Shown in pieces: positions 37,446-46,609 of a DNA stretch of 64,000 bases. The DNA is from Streptococcus suis YS56. Its GTDB lineage: Bacteria > Bacillota > Bacilli > Lactobacillales > Streptococcaceae. Under the pieces are notes generated by a model that did not search any database, was not told the DNA's origin, and saw only the letters and a program-made list of their open reading frames with translations. The stretch's first letter is position 1. Each line of letters opens with the position of its first letter. The DNA lies in the NCBI RefSeq assembly GCF_000440115.1, contig NZ_ALMY01000022.1, positions 59,367 to 123,366 of the forward strand. Direction: 5' to 3'. Made by a program: the position numbers and the translations under genes.

Positions 37446-38735
37446 TTATGCACGAATAGTTAGGGATTGCCCGTCCTCTTGGTAGAGGTTGATGAGGCCA
37501 GATTTACAGGCACGAATCATATCGCCAGGATAGATTTCGCGGTCTAGTTTGATCGTCAAGAGTTCCATTGGCTTATTGGCTCGGTCAATCCTCTCACCTG
37601 TCGAATCACGAAGCTCTTTAATAGTGGTTTCAAAATGACGGAAACCTGGTCCGTAGAACTCCACTTGGTCACCTTCGTTGATGACATTGCGTTGGCGGAT
37701 AGTGGCTGTCATGGTTTCCTTATCAAAGGCCACTACTTCGGCGATGAATTTGTATTCTGGAATCTTACGGCGAGCTCCAAAGAGTTGCTCATTTTCACTC
37801 GGTGGGCTATAGTAGAAACCTGTCGCCAATTCCCGTTGGGCAACCTTCCACATTTCATCAATCAGGTCTTGCTTGATCGCTTCAAACTTTTCTGGGCTTT
37901 CAAGATAAGCATCTACCGCAGCCTTGTAGCAGTTGGTCACTGTTGATACGTAATGGACAGATTTCATTCGACCTTCGATTTTCAGACTATCAACCCCATT
38001 TTCAATCATGTCTGGGATATGGTCGATCATACACATATCCACCGCAGACATAGAGAACTCCTCTGGTATTTCCCCCTTAATCGAACGGCGTTCTTCGCCA
38101 AATGGGAGGTCGTAGAGGTTGTACTTCCAGCGGCAAGACTGGGAACATCCGCCACGGTTGGCATCGCGTTTGCTCATGTGGTTGGAGAGAACGCAGCGAC
38201 CTGAGTAGGAAATACACATGGCTCCGTGAACAAAGGCCTCAATCTCAACATCTGTCCGTTTACGGATTTCAGCCACCTCTTCCATGGTCACTTCGCGGGC
38301 CAGGACGACACGAGTCAAGCCCAATTCCTTCCAGAACTCGAAGGTCTCATAGTTGGTTGATGAAGCCTGGGTAGACAGGTGGATTTCAAGGCCTGGCGCT
38401 TCAGTAGCACAGATAACGATGAGGGCTGGGTCAGATACGATAACGGCATCCAAGCCCATGTCACGCAATTCACGGAACCAGGCTCCTGCTCCTTCTTCAT
38501 TGCCTTCGTGGGTCACCATGTTGGCAGCAACATAGACCTTGGCGCCACGGGCGTGGGCATATTCAATCCCTTCCCGCATCTCGTCCATGGTAAAGTTACC
38601 AGCTCGGCTACGCAGACCGTAGGCCTGACCGCCGACAAAGACAGCATCGGCACCATAATCAATAGCAACCTTTAATTTTTCCAAAGTTCCAGCAGGTGAC
38701 AAGACCTCGGGACGCTTTAATGTTTTTGACATCAT
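37446..38735 (-). CDS. trhP2: U32 family protein, tRNA uridine-34 hydroxylase component (YrrO-like)
   Basis: A 429-residue member of peptidase family U32, now linked to prephenate-dependent 5-hydroxylation of U34 in tRNA. It opens with RPEVLSPAGTLEKLKVAIDYGADAVFVGG, carries the U32 signature EAFVHGAMCISYSGRCVLSNHM, and has a cysteine set in GGCSQSCRWKY thought to hold an Fe-S cluster. The C-terminal part is a beta-barrel-like domain. GGAG lies seven bases before ATG 38735. The shorter paralogue lies upstream at 38910, the same pair as YrrN-YrrO in Bacillus. Confidence 0.9.
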   Translation of the reverse strand: MMSKTLKRPEVLSPAGTLEKLKVAIDYGADAVFVGGQAYGLRSRAGNFTMDEMREGIEYAHARGAKVYVAANMVTHEGNEEGAGAWFRELRDMGLDAVIVSDPALIVICATEAPGLEIHLSTQASSTNYETFEFWKELGLTRVVLAREVTMEEVAEIRKRTDVEIEAFVHGAMCISYSGRCVLSNHMSKRDANRGGCSQSCRWKYNLYDLPFGEERRSIKGEIPEEFSMSAVDMCMIDHIPDMIENGVDSLKIEGRMKSVHYVSTVTNCYKAAVDAYLESPEKFEAIKQDLIDEMWKVAQRELATGFYYSPPSENEQLFGARRKIPEYKFIAEVVAFDKETMTATIRQRNVINEGDQVEFYGPGFRHFETTIKELRDSTGERIDRANKPMELLTIKLDREIYPGDMIRACKSGLINLYQEDGQSLTIRA

Positions 38736-38909
38736 GTAAAATCTCCTCTATTTGCGACGGTTTCCACATGAAACGATATTTTTTCATGTGGAGACCTAGT
38801 GCAGAGTTTAGAATATCGCCCAAAGGCATTTTCGTGCTCTGACCTTACATAGTAAGTGACAGAGCTAACTCTGCCAGGTTAAAGTAAATAAATTCTACTA
38901 TAAATATTG
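38736..38909. other. Gap between the two U32 genes with a hairpin
   Basis: TCCACATGAAA and TTTCATGTGGA (38762-38792, inverted, short loop) form a strong stem about 30 bases before the downstream U32 gene, together with a weaker GCAGAGTT/AACTCTGC pair. No coding sequence. It may be a leader structure or an internal partial terminator. Confidence 0.5.
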
Positions 38910-39839
38910 TTATTTAACCTTATTGCGGTCAAATTCGTAGAAGCCTGTATCCAAACCACGTTCAGCTGGATGGAGCTTGCGAACCTGTTCATCCAAAAGG
39001 AAGGCCTGATCATAAGTGAAGTCGCCTTTTTCAATCAAATCTCTTGCTTGAACAAAAAGCTTAACAATTTCAACAAAGTTCTGACCAGGGCAATAGATAC
39101 CATCAAGTTTCCAATTATGATAACCATGTTCATCTAATTCTGACAGCTTGGTCATCATATCAATGTCATTGTTAATAAAGATGTGGGTACCATGTTTGTC
39201 CTCAAAGATAGAATAGTGGCTATCTGGGTCGCTCGGCTCAGCTAAGAAAAGTCCGCGTCCACGTGACAAATCTGTCTCATCAGCCTTTGTAAAATTGTAG
39301 TAATTCTGTAACAAGGTCCGCTTGGAATGATGAATAACAGAGGCACCGTAGACCAAGATTTCCGCTGGCATTTCCAAGTTCTTAGCAATATCAAAGAGTT
39401 CTTCTGATGGAATCTCTCTTGCCAAAACAGCCTCTACTGCTCCATGATCTTTCCAAAAGTTAATCTGACGGCTGGAAGTCACAAAGACAGATGTATCATA
39501 GATTAGCTTGAAATTGTAGCCATCACGTTTATTGATATAGAAAATTCCAGTATCTCCGACAACCAGATAATCAACCTTGATTTCCCTCATTAGCTCCATA
39601 AACGGTTTGATATTGTCCATCATATCTTGGTGCATGAGGGCATTGGCAGCGACCGTCAATTCCTTCCCAGCGCTATGAACTAGCTCTGCTATTTCCCTGA
39701 GTTCATCATAGGTAAAATTTGTTGGGATGCGAAGGGCATGATCCTCTTCCCCAACATAAATACGGTCAACTCCTGCTGCAAGCAGTTCTTTGACCTGCTC
39801 AATACTTTCAGCTGTTGCTGTAATGATAATTTTTTCCAT
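38910..39839 (-). CDS. trhP1: U32 family protein, short form (YrrN-like)
   Basis: A 309-residue U32-family protein corresponding to the short partner (YrrN) of the tRNA U34 hydroxylation pair. It starts EKIIITATAESIEQVKELLAAGVDRIYVGEEDHALRIP and has the U32-like segment EILVYGASVIHHSKRTLLQNYYNF, but here the usual cysteines of the signature are absent (ASVIHHSKR where the long form has AMCISYSGR). So it probably works as a non-catalytic or partner subunit with the long form downstream. Confidence 0.87.
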   Translation of the reverse strand: MEKIIITATAESIEQVKELLAAGVDRIYVGEEDHALRIPTNFTYDELREIAELVHSAGKELTVAANALMHQDMMDNIKPFMELMREIKVDYLVVGDTGIFYINKRDGYNFKLIYDTSVFVTSSRQINFWKDHGAVEAVLAREIPSEELFDIAKNLEMPAEILVYGASVIHHSKRTLLQNYYNFTKADETDLSRGRGLFLAEPSDPDSHYSIFEDKHGTHIFINNDIDMMTKLSELDEHGYHNWKLDGIYCPGQNFVEIVKLFVQARDLIEKGDFTYDQAFLLDEQVRKLHPAERGLDTGFYEFDRNKVK

Positions 39840-39999
39840 AAAGATAATTATATCAAAAAGAGAAATATCTGATAAGTGACCACCCGTATTTTAATGTTCA
39901 GACTTTTCTAATTTTTCTCTTGTAACATTATTGTAATATAAATGACATAAAAATTCAGCAATGTTATGGTACTCTTTAAGGAGCAGAAAAGGAGACGAT

Positions 40000-40314
40000 A
40001 TGGCATTAAGACACTATCAGTCCCATGAGTACCAGTACGAAGAGTATATCCCGAAAGAGAAAAAGGCTAATTTTCAAACCTATCAGGCAAAAAATACCAA
40101 TAAAGAACGTCTAAAGGAATTGTTGTTTTTTGTTAATATCGCATTTTTTAGTTTGATAACAGTCATCGCTAGTTATGTCTATCTATCCGTAGGCATTCCT
40201 GTTTTTGTTGCCATCATATTGGCAAGTGCGACGGGTTTTCTTGGACTACGTTTGGTTCAAATTGGGCTAAAGAAGAAATTTAAACCCAAACAAGTTATAA
40301 GAAAAAATGAATAA
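40000..40314 (+). CDS. Small streptococcal membrane protein (DUF3270-like)
   Basis: A 104-residue protein with a polar, Tyr/Glu/Lys-rich N-terminal half (HYQSHEYQYEEYIPKEKKAN), two membrane helices (about 45-85) and a basic tail. It resembles the DUF3270 group of small streptococcal membrane proteins, though I hold that loosely. The start is set by AAAGGAG eight bases before ATG 40000; an in-frame ATG at 39961 has no such site. Function unknown; next to the U32 pair but on the other strand. Confidence 0.7.
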   Translation: MALRHYQSHEYQYEEYIPKEKKANFQTYQAKNTNKERLKELLFFVNIAFFSLITVIASYVYLSVGIPVFVAIILASATGFLGLRLVQIGLKKKFKPKQVIRKNE

Positions 40315-40322
40315 TGAAGTAT

Positions 40323-40353
40323 AAAGGCAGAGAAGTTATCCTCTGCCTTTTTT
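40323..40353. terminator. Terminator between the DUF3270-like gene and merR gene
   Basis: AAAGGCAGAG / CTCTGCCTTTTTT; the 3' arm overlaps the end of the convergent MerR-type gene. Confidence 0.85.
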
Positions 40354-40746
40354 GAATGAACTACCGCCGTCTGTGAACAATTGATTCTCTGCGCCTCTTA
40401 ATATAGTCTGGTAATTTTCTATTTTATAATCTAAACGATCTAGAGCTTGCTGAATTTCCGACAAGCGTGACCGCAGTTCTTCCTGCTCTTCTTTTAGTAA
40501 ATCAATCCGAGCTTCCACTGTACTATCTCCTGCCTGCACCAAGCCCATATACTCAATCAAGCGCTCAATAGACATACCAGCACTCCTAAAACAGCGGATA
40601 AATTCCAAAATGGCTACATCACTTTCCGAAAAGTTCCTTACTCCAGAAGATTTTCTTGCAATTTTGGGAATAAGTCCTATCCGCTCATAGTAGCGAATGG
40701 TATCTGCTGATAGACCTGTTACATCACTAACTTCTTTGATATTCAT
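40336..40746 (-). CDS. MerR family transcriptional regulator
   Basis: A 136-residue MerR-type regulator. The N-terminal winged helix is NIKEVSDVTGLSADTIRYYERIGLIPKIARKSSGVRNFSESDVAILEFIRCFRSAGMSI, close to the AdhR/NmlR branch that senses aldehydes or redox stress. A coiled-coil dimer helix follows (about 80-118). No conserved Cys is present in the usual NmlR position of the effector part (there is one in FIRCFR), so the signal is uncertain. The start at 40746 has GGAG upstream. No target gene is next to it. Confidence 0.85.
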   Translation of the reverse strand: MNIKEVSDVTGLSADTIRYYERIGLIPKIARKSSGVRNFSESDVAILEFIRCFRSAGMSIERLIEYMGLVQAGDSTVEARIDLLKEEQEELRSRLSEIQQALDRLDYKIENYQTILRGAENQLFTDGGSSFKKGRG

Positions 40747-40814
40747 TCCAGGCTCCTTTCTTTGTTTTCGCTTATTATACACTTTGAAGTCCACTCCAGG
40801 TCAAGTCATTATAT

Positions 40815-40840
40815 AAAAAATCTGGGTTTCCCCAGATTTG
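40815..40840 (-). terminator. Terminator of the 40846 gene
   Basis: Minus strand AAATCTGGG-GAAA-CCCAGATTTTTT just after the stop. Confidence 0.9.
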
Positions 40841-40845
40841 CCATC

Positions 40846-41310
40846 CTATAAATACTCGCCCTTGACAACAAAAAAAGTGCCACGAATCTCGCCTGCTAGT
40901 TTAGAGCGTTGGCGGGCAAACTTGAATTTGCCTTCAAATTCCTTGGGAATGTCAATGCCGTCTGACAATTTGAAACCGACCGCTCGTTTGCCTCCTTCTT
41001 CTAGCGTATAAAGGACATTGACAGCCAGGCCATTGTCATAAAAGACAAAAGACCAGAGAATGCCATCTACCTCAAGCTGAGCTACATTGAGTGGAGTGTA
41101 GGAAAAAGCCATGTCCCGCTCTGCCAGGACCTTCTCGATGAAGGGCAGGATTTCAGGCTTCTCTTCTGGTGTATAGACCACGAACTCCTGCTTGTATTTG
41201 TTCCAGAAATAGCGGGCTTCGTTGGCACGCAGACCTGCCAAAACTTCTGCGACTGGACTAGTTTCTAAGCCTGTCGTTTCGACTTCTTTGAAATTAACTG
41301 TATAGGACAT
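40846..41310 (-). CDS. Conserved hypothetical protein (154 aa)
   Basis: I do not recognise a family with a known role. The product is soluble, with no signal peptide or membrane helix. It alternates helix and strand segments; the middle (MAFSYTPLNVAQLEVDGILWSFVFYDNGLAVNVLYTLEEGGKRAVGFKLSDG) looks like an extended sheet, and the end is basic (FKFARQRSKLAGEIRGTFFVVKGEYL). It sits downstream of ppaC on the same strand but each has its own terminator. AAAGGAG precedes ATG 41310. Confidence 0.72.
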   Translation of the reverse strand: MSYTVNFKEVETTGLETSPVAEVLAGLRANEARYFWNKYKQEFVVYTPEEKPEILPFIEKVLAERDMAFSYTPLNVAQLEVDGILWSFVFYDNGLAVNVLYTLEEGGKRAVGFKLSDGIDIPKEFEGKFKFARQRSKLAGEIRGTFFVVKGEYL

Positions 41311-41324
41311 TGTTTCTCCTTTAG

Positions 41325-41346
41325 TAAAAAAGCACCCGAAGGTGCT
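41325..41346 (-). terminator. ppaC terminator
   Basis: Minus strand AGCACC-TTCG-GGTGCTTTTTT, a UUCG tetraloop hairpin six bases after the stop. Confidence 0.92.
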
Positions 41347-41352
41347 AGGTAT

Positions 41353-42288
41353 TTATGCGTTGAATGCTTCTGTTAATTGTGGTACCACTTGCTTCTTACG
41401 AGAAACGGCACCAGCAAGGAAGGCATGGTTGTTTTCCAACTTAAAGTTGAAGGCTGCTTCCACCTTGTCCATGTTGCTTCCAAGGGCAAGGATTTCAGAG
41501 TTTGAGTTAACGATGTCTGTAATCATCAAAACAAAGTCAGAGTAGCCATTTGCTACTGATGCTGCTGTCATAGCTGCTTCGATTTCTGCTTGACGTTCCA
41601 AGACTTCTGCAATGTCCACTGTGTTGACTTGGGCTACACGCACGTCATTTCCGTTCAAACCAAAGGTTTTGGCATCGATGTCAATCAATTCTTCTGCCGA
41701 CTTGCTGGCAAGGTTAGTTCCTGCTTTCAAGAGTGCCAAGCCGTATTCTTCCAAGTTCACACCAGCAATTTCAGCCAATTCAGCTGCTACTTGTGGATCT
41801 GTTGTATGAGTGGTTGGCGATTTAAGCAAGAGGGTATCTGAAATCAAACCTGATAGGAGAAGTCCAGCTACTTCTTTTGGAGGCGTCACACCATTTTCTT
41901 TGAAGGCACGATAAACGATTGAAGATGCTGAACCTACTGGCTCCAAACGCATGTACAATGGATTTGCCGTTTCAAAGTTTGCAACACGGTGGTGGTCAAT
42001 AACAGCTGCTACTTCCACATCCTTGATGTCTGCGATTGATTGTTGGAATTCATTGTGGTCAGTCAAGATGACTTGGCTAACGCCTTCTGCCTTAGCAGAC
42101 TCAACCACGCGCGGTGCAGTAACACCAAAATAGTCTAGCGCAAACGCTGTTTCTTCATTTGGTGTTCCAAGTGCAACTGCTTCCGCATCACGACCAAACA
42201 CTTCACGCTCCAAGTGAGCCCAGCCGTATGATGATGCAATGGCATCTGTATCAGGATTTTGGTGACCAAAAACTAAAAATTTAGACAT
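41353..42288 (-). CDS. ppaC: Manganese-dependent inorganic pyrophosphatase (family II)
   Basis: Hydrolyses pyrophosphate to phosphate and pulls biosynthetic reactions forward. The 311-residue DHH-family enzyme shows the metal ligands [13 protein letters not shown], the DHNEF loop and the DHH motif in [12 protein letters not shown]; the C-terminal DHHA2 domain ends with the substrate-binding [10 protein letters not shown]. Family II enzymes use Mn2+ and are typical of streptococci. It is monocistronic, with its own UUCG terminator. Confidence 0.97.
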   Translation of the reverse strand: MSKFLVFGHQNPDTDAIASSYGWAHLEREVFGRDAEAVALGTPNEETAFALDYFGVTAPRVVESAKAEGVSQVILTDHNEFQQSIADIKDVEVAAVIDHHRVANFETANPLYMRLEPVGSASSIVYRAFKENGVTPPKEVAGLLLSGLISDTLLLKSPTTHTTDPQVAAELAEIAGVNLEEYGLALLKAGTNLASKSAEELIDIDAKTFGLNGNDVRVAQVNTVDIAEVLERQAEIEAAMTAASVANGYSDFVLMITDIVNSNSEILALGSNMDKVEAAFNFKLENNHAFLAGAVSRKKQVVPQLTEAFNA

Positions 42289-42426
42289 GTCTACAACCTC
42301 ATTTTTTCTAATAATCTCCTATATTTTACCATAAACAAAGCCCAATGTGAACATGGACGGGTCAGGATTTGCCAAACGTTTTCAAAAAGAGTAAGATAGT
42401 AGGTAACAATGCAAAAGGAGAAAGTT

Positions 42427-44124
42427 ATGAAATTTTCAGACTATACCTATGTCCGTCCCGATTATGAAGCCATCAAGGCTCAATTTACTGACCTAACCGA
42501 CCAGTTAGCTCAAGCAAGTGACTTGGAAACAACTCGCACACTTGTTGCAGATATTACCAAATTGCTCAGCTTGGTCGATACCCAGTACAATCTCTGGATG
42601 ATCCGCCACACCATCGATATGAACGATGAGTTCTACAATGAAGAAACCAAGTTTTGGAATGAATATTCGCCACTTTTTGAAGAATTGACCACCAACTACT
42701 ACCGTGTCATCGTCCAGACGCCTTACAAGGAAGAGTTGTCTGACATCTTGCCTCAAACCTTCTTCATGCAGGCTGAGAACAAGCTCAAAACCTTCTCATC
42801 AGACGTCATTCCATTACTGCAAAAAGAAAATGAATTATCTGATGAATACAGCAAACTGATTGCGGGTGCAGAGATTGATTTCCAAGGTCAGACCTACAAT
42901 TTGGCACAAATGGGACCATTTGGTCAATCAACCGACCGTGAAGTCCGCAAGGCTGCTTCTGCTGCCACAACTGCATTCTTTGAAAGCAAGGAAGCTGATT
43001 TTGACCGTGTTTACGATGAATTAGTCAAGGTCCGCACGGAAATCGCCCACAAACTTGGCTTCAAGGACTATGTAGAATACGGCTACCTCAAGATGAACCG
43101 TTTCGACTACAATCGTGACATGGTCAAGGTGTACCGTGAAGAAATCCTCAAACACATCGTACCAATTGTACAAAATCTGCGTCAACGCCAAGCCAAACGC
43201 TTGCAGGTACCAAGCCTCAAACATTACGACCTCAATCTTGAGTTCCTAGACGGCAATGCGGTGCCACAAGGTGACCCTGACTTTATCGTCAGCCAAGCCC
43301 AAGACATGTACCGCGAATTGTCCGCAGAAACAGGCGAGTTCTTCGATTTCATGATTGAGCATGAACTCTTGGACTTGGTTGCAAAACCAGGTAAAAACAG
43401 CGGTGGCTACTGTACCTATATCCCTGACTTCAAGAGCCCATTCATCTTCTCCAACTTCAACGGAACCAGCGGTGATATTGATGTCTTGACCCACGAAGCA
43501 GGTCACGCCTTCCAAGTATATCGTTCGCGTTGGATTCAAAGTCCAGAAGTTGTTTGGCCAACCTACGAAACCTGTGAAATCCACTCCATGTCTATGGAAT
43601 TTATGACCTGGCCTTGGATGGACCGTTTCTTCAAGGAACAAGTTGATAAATATAAATTCACCCACTTGGCAAGTGCCCTTCTCTTCTTGCCTTACGGTGT
43701 CTTGGTGGATCACTTCCAGCACGAAGTCTATGAACATCCAGAGATGACACCAGCTGAACGCAAGGCGACTTGGAAAAAACTCCAAGATCTCTACTTGCCA
43801 GACCGTGACTATTCCGAGTCAGAAGCCCTCAACCGCGGTATCTTCTGGTATCGTCAAGGTCATATCTTTGCTAGTCCATTCTACTACATCGACTATACCT
43901 TGGCCCAAGTTTGTGCCCTCCAATTCTGGAAACGCACGCAGGTAGATCACGATGAAAATGCTTGGGAAGACTACATCCGTATCTGTGATTTGGGTGGCAC
44001 CAAGTCCTTCTTGCAAGTGGTTGAAGCTGCAAACCTCCAATCACCGTTCAAAGAAGGGGCCCTCGAAAGCACAGCCAAGGCTGCTGCCGATTGGTTAAAT
44101 GCAGTTAAGGATGACGAACTATAA
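42427..44124 (+). CDS. M3 family oligoendopeptidase
   Basis: A 565-residue zinc metallopeptidase of the M3 family (thimet/PepF-like). The zinc site HEAGHAFQV lies about residue 355, with the third ligand in the TCEIHSMSMEF stretch that follows. The protein is cytosolic (no signal peptide) and trims imported oligopeptides. Its length is close to the shorter M3 oligoendopeptidases rather than the 600-residue PepF. AAAAGGAG precedes ATG 42427; a reading from 42409 would begin inside that site. Terminator at 44130. Confidence 0.92.
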   Translation: MKFSDYTYVRPDYEAIKAQFTDLTDQLAQASDLETTRTLVADITKLLSLVDTQYNLWMIRHTIDMNDEFYNEETKFWNEYSPLFEELTTNYYRVIVQTPYKEELSDILPQTFFMQAENKLKTFSSDVIPLLQKENELSDEYSKLIAGAEIDFQGQTYNLAQMGPFGQSTDREVRKAASAATTAFFESKEADFDRVYDELVKVRTEIAHKLGFKDYVEYGYLKMNRFDYNRDMVKVYREEILKHIVPIVQNLRQRQAKRLQVPSLKHYDLNLEFLDGNAVPQGDPDFIVSQAQDMYRELSAETGEFFDFMIEHELLDLVAKPGKNSGGYCTYIPDFKSPFIFSNFNGTSGDIDVLTHEAGHAFQVYRSRWIQSPEVVWPTYETCEIHSMSMEFMTWPWMDRFFKEQVDKYKFTHLASALLFLPYGVLVDHFQHEVYEHPEMTPAERKATWKKLQDLYLPDRDYSESEALNRGIFWYRQGHIFASPFYYIDYTLAQVCALQFWKRTQVDHDENAWEDYIRICDLGGTKSFLQVVEAANLQSPFKEGALESTAKAAADWLNAVKDDEL

Positions 44125-44129
44125 AAGAC

Positions 44130-44167
44130 AAAAATCTGAATGAGATATGAACTCATTCAGATTTTTT
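44130..44167. terminator. Terminator after the M3 peptidase gene
   Basis: AAAAATCTGAATGAG / CTCATTCAGATTTTTT, a 15-bp perfect stem; also placed to end pflA on the other strand, 65 bases further on. Confidence 0.9.
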
Positions 44168-44231
44168 GACTATATGATACTTGTCCCTAACACATTAAAT
44201 CTTTTTCGCAGCAATCTCCGACCTCTCACTA

Positions 44232-45020
44232 TTATCCCTTAATTCTATTCAAGTACTCCTGATAGGTCTCTGTCTCCATCAAGGCCTTTGCATTTTCCAC
44301 TCGAGCCTTCGTTGGGGGCTTAGTCCCCTCTAGCGGATAGGGTCTGCCAAGCTCACGCCACTTAAATTCACCAAGATTGTGATAAGGTAGTACCTCAAAA
44401 CGTTCGACATTTTTTAATGTTTTAACAAACTTACCAAGTTCAATCAAGTCTTCATCTCTGTCCGTCAAGCCAGGCACCAAGACATGGCGAATCCATACAG
44501 GTTTGCCGATATCTGATAGGTAACGGGCGCACTCTAAGATGGTCTTATTACTATGACCAGTAACAATTCGATGCTGATCAGAATTAATCTCCTTAATATC
44601 CAAAAGCACCAAGTCTGTTACTTCCATCAAGCGATTGTATTTTTCCAAATAACGCTCAGTCGAGCGGAAAGTTAAAGCACAGGTATCCAAGGTTGTATGG
44701 ATACCTTTTTCTTTGGCCAAGGTAAAGAGAGCAATCAAAAAATCTATCTGAATGGTCGCCTCGCCACCAGAAACGGTGATACCACCTTCTTTTCCCCAAA
44801 ACATACGAAAACGCAGGGCTTCATTGAGCACATCTTCTGCAGTCCTCTCTGTTGCAACAGGATTGACCAAATCCCAAGTATCTGGGTTATGGCAATACTG
44901 ACACCGCATGTGGCAGCCTTGCATAAAAACCACAAAACGCACACCAGGTCCATCAACAGAACCAAAACTCTCTGTGGAATGAACCAATCCAGTAACCTTA
45001 CGATAATCAATTTCTGTCAT
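44232..45020 (-). CDS. pflA: Pyruvate formate-lyase activating enzyme
   Basis: A 262-residue radical SAM enzyme that installs the glycyl radical on pyruvate formate-lyase for mixed-acid fermentation. The cluster motif is CHMRCQYC after FGSVDGPGVRFVVFMQG; the SAM-binding GGE-like motif is VSGGEAT. Two ATGs lie in a row (45023 and 45020); the second has the better spacing from GAGG. About 40 bases upstream is a CcpA-like site, ATGAAAACGCTTCTAT (around 45063-45078), with one or two mismatches, in line with catabolite control of pfl genes. Confidence 0.95.
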   Translation of the reverse strand: MTEIDYRKVTGLVHSTESFGSVDGPGVRFVVFMQGCHMRCQYCHNPDTWDLVNPVATERTAEDVLNEALRFRMFWGKEGGITVSGGEATIQIDFLIALFTLAKEKGIHTTLDTCALTFRSTERYLEKYNRLMEVTDLVLLDIKEINSDQHRIVTGHSNKTILECARYLSDIGKPVWIRHVLVPGLTDRDEDLIELGKFVKTLKNVERFEVLPYHNLGEFKWRELGRPYPLEGTKPPTKARVENAKALMETETYQEYLNRIKG

Positions 45021-45139
45021 CATCTCAACCTCATCACTTAATATGAATAGTATACCACAAAAATGAAAACGCTTCTATCATTTACTTTCTTTCATAACTA
45101 TCACCTTCCTTAAGAAAAAAGCTAAAAGACTAGGTTGCC

Positions 45140-46477
45140 CTAGTCCTTATCGGTTTCTTCTTTCTCCAGTGGTGTAATCAAGAGTTTTAATTTTGTTACG
45201 CGACCATTTTTTACCTTATCGTTAATAAGAACCAGGTGGTGATCTTTACTATCCACTTCAAAGGAAACTTTCTCGTCTTGGCTCGGAATGGTACCGACTC
45301 CTGTTAGATAATAACCAGCAATCGTATCAACGTTATCACTTTCCAACTCCATCTCAAAATGCTCATTGAAGTCATTTAAGGTCATATTTCCTTGGACGAT
45401 ATAGGTGTTGTCAGCAATTTCTCGGACAAAAATTTCTGTCTTGTCCGTTTCGTCATCAATTTCACCGACAATTTCTTCCAGCAAATCTTCCAAGGTAACG
45501 AGACCTGCAACTCCACCATACTCATCTAACAAGATGGCCATTTGATTTTGGGTATTTCTCAACGATGTCAACAAATCATCCACGAAAATCGTTTCAGGAA
45601 CGAAGAGAGGCTCCTGCATAATTCGGCGGATGTTGAGATTGTCAAAGCCATTACTGAAAGCTTCTGACAAAATTTTCTTGGTATGAATCAGACCAATGAT
45701 ATTGTCCTTATCGCCATCATAAACAGGGATACGTGAAAAATTCTGCTTGAGGATAGCTGCCATGATGGTTGCTGTATCATCCTCAATATCCACCATGAAA
45801 GCATCCGTACGGGGAACCATTACTTCACGTGCCATCAGCTCATCTAAAGAGAACACACCTTGAAGCATTTCGATTTCTTCGGCATCTAAGGTTTTCTCAC
45901 TCTTTGTCAAAATATATTCAATTTCATCCCGTGTCATTTGCTCATCCGCATCATCAAAATTCATAGGAGTAATACGGCTGATAAGATTCGTTGCAGCTGA
46001 TAATAACCACACGAACGGACTAACAATTTTTCCAAGGAAAATAATCACTGGTGCAGTGACTACTGCCAGATTTTCCTTCATATTCATGGCAATCCGCTTA
46101 GGGTACAATTCGCCAAGAACGATTGAAACGAAGGTCAACATAGCCAGTGCAAGCCAGTATCCTGCGGTTTGCGCTGTTGTTGAATTCCCCATCCATTTGG
46201 CAAATACAGCTCCCAAATCATTAGCCAAGCTGGCACCTGAAAGGATGGAGATGAAGGTAATACCGACCTGAATGGTTGATAGAAAATTGTTAGGATTCTC
46301 TAAAACTTGAAGCAAGCGAATGTATTTCTTCTCACCGTCTGCGGCCTTTTGTTCCACTCGAGAACGATTGAGGGATACAAGGGCCATTTCTGAGGCTGAA
46401 AAGAAGGCATTGAACAGGGTCAATAAGAATAAAATTAACAATTGTAAATAGATGGTCTGACTACCAGGGTCTTCCAT
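45140..46477 (-). CDS. HlyC/CorC-family membrane protein with CBS domains
   Basis: A 445-residue CNNM/CorC-type protein: an N-terminal DUF21 domain with four helices (about 1-150; LFNAFFSASEMALVSLNRSRVEQ is typical), a pair of CBS domains (about 210-335; VMVPRTDAFMVDIED and EPLFVPETIFVDDLLTSLR), and a C-terminal CorC/HlyC domain ending around KLKLLI. Relatives export Mg2+ or act in Na+/Mg2+ balance; the old name hemolysin is misleading. It stands alone, with the ylmA-like gene divergent on the other strand. Confidence 0.92.
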   Translation of the reverse strand: MEDPGSQTIYLQLLILFLLTLFNAFFSASEMALVSLNRSRVEQKAADGEKKYIRLLQVLENPNNFLSTIQVGITFISILSGASLANDLGAVFAKWMGNSTTAQTAGYWLALAMLTFVSIVLGELYPKRIAMNMKENLAVVTAPVIIFLGKIVSPFVWLLSAATNLISRITPMNFDDADEQMTRDEIEYILTKSEKTLDAEEIEMLQGVFSLDELMAREVMVPRTDAFMVDIEDDTATIMAAILKQNFSRIPVYDGDKDNIIGLIHTKKILSEAFSNGFDNLNIRRIMQEPLFVPETIFVDDLLTSLRNTQNQMAILLDEYGGVAGLVTLEDLLEEIVGEIDDETDKTEIFVREIADNTYIVQGNMTLNDFNEHFEMELESDNVDTIAGYYLTGVGTIPSQDEKVSFEVDSKDHHLVLINDKVKNGRVTKLKLLITPLEKEETDKD

Positions 46478-46609
46478 GATGTTCTCCTATAATAAAATTA
46501 ATAACATTTCCATTATACCACAAATTCTAAAATTTAACATATTTCTTGTTATAATTAGTCCCTCATGTCTGTTTATGTTACAATAATCAAAAGGAATAGG
46601 AGAGCAACT

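Noticed and set aside
45064..45077. CcpA-like site before pflA as a firm call
   Set aside because: Has one or two mismatches in the conserved 3' half; kept only as a note under pflA.
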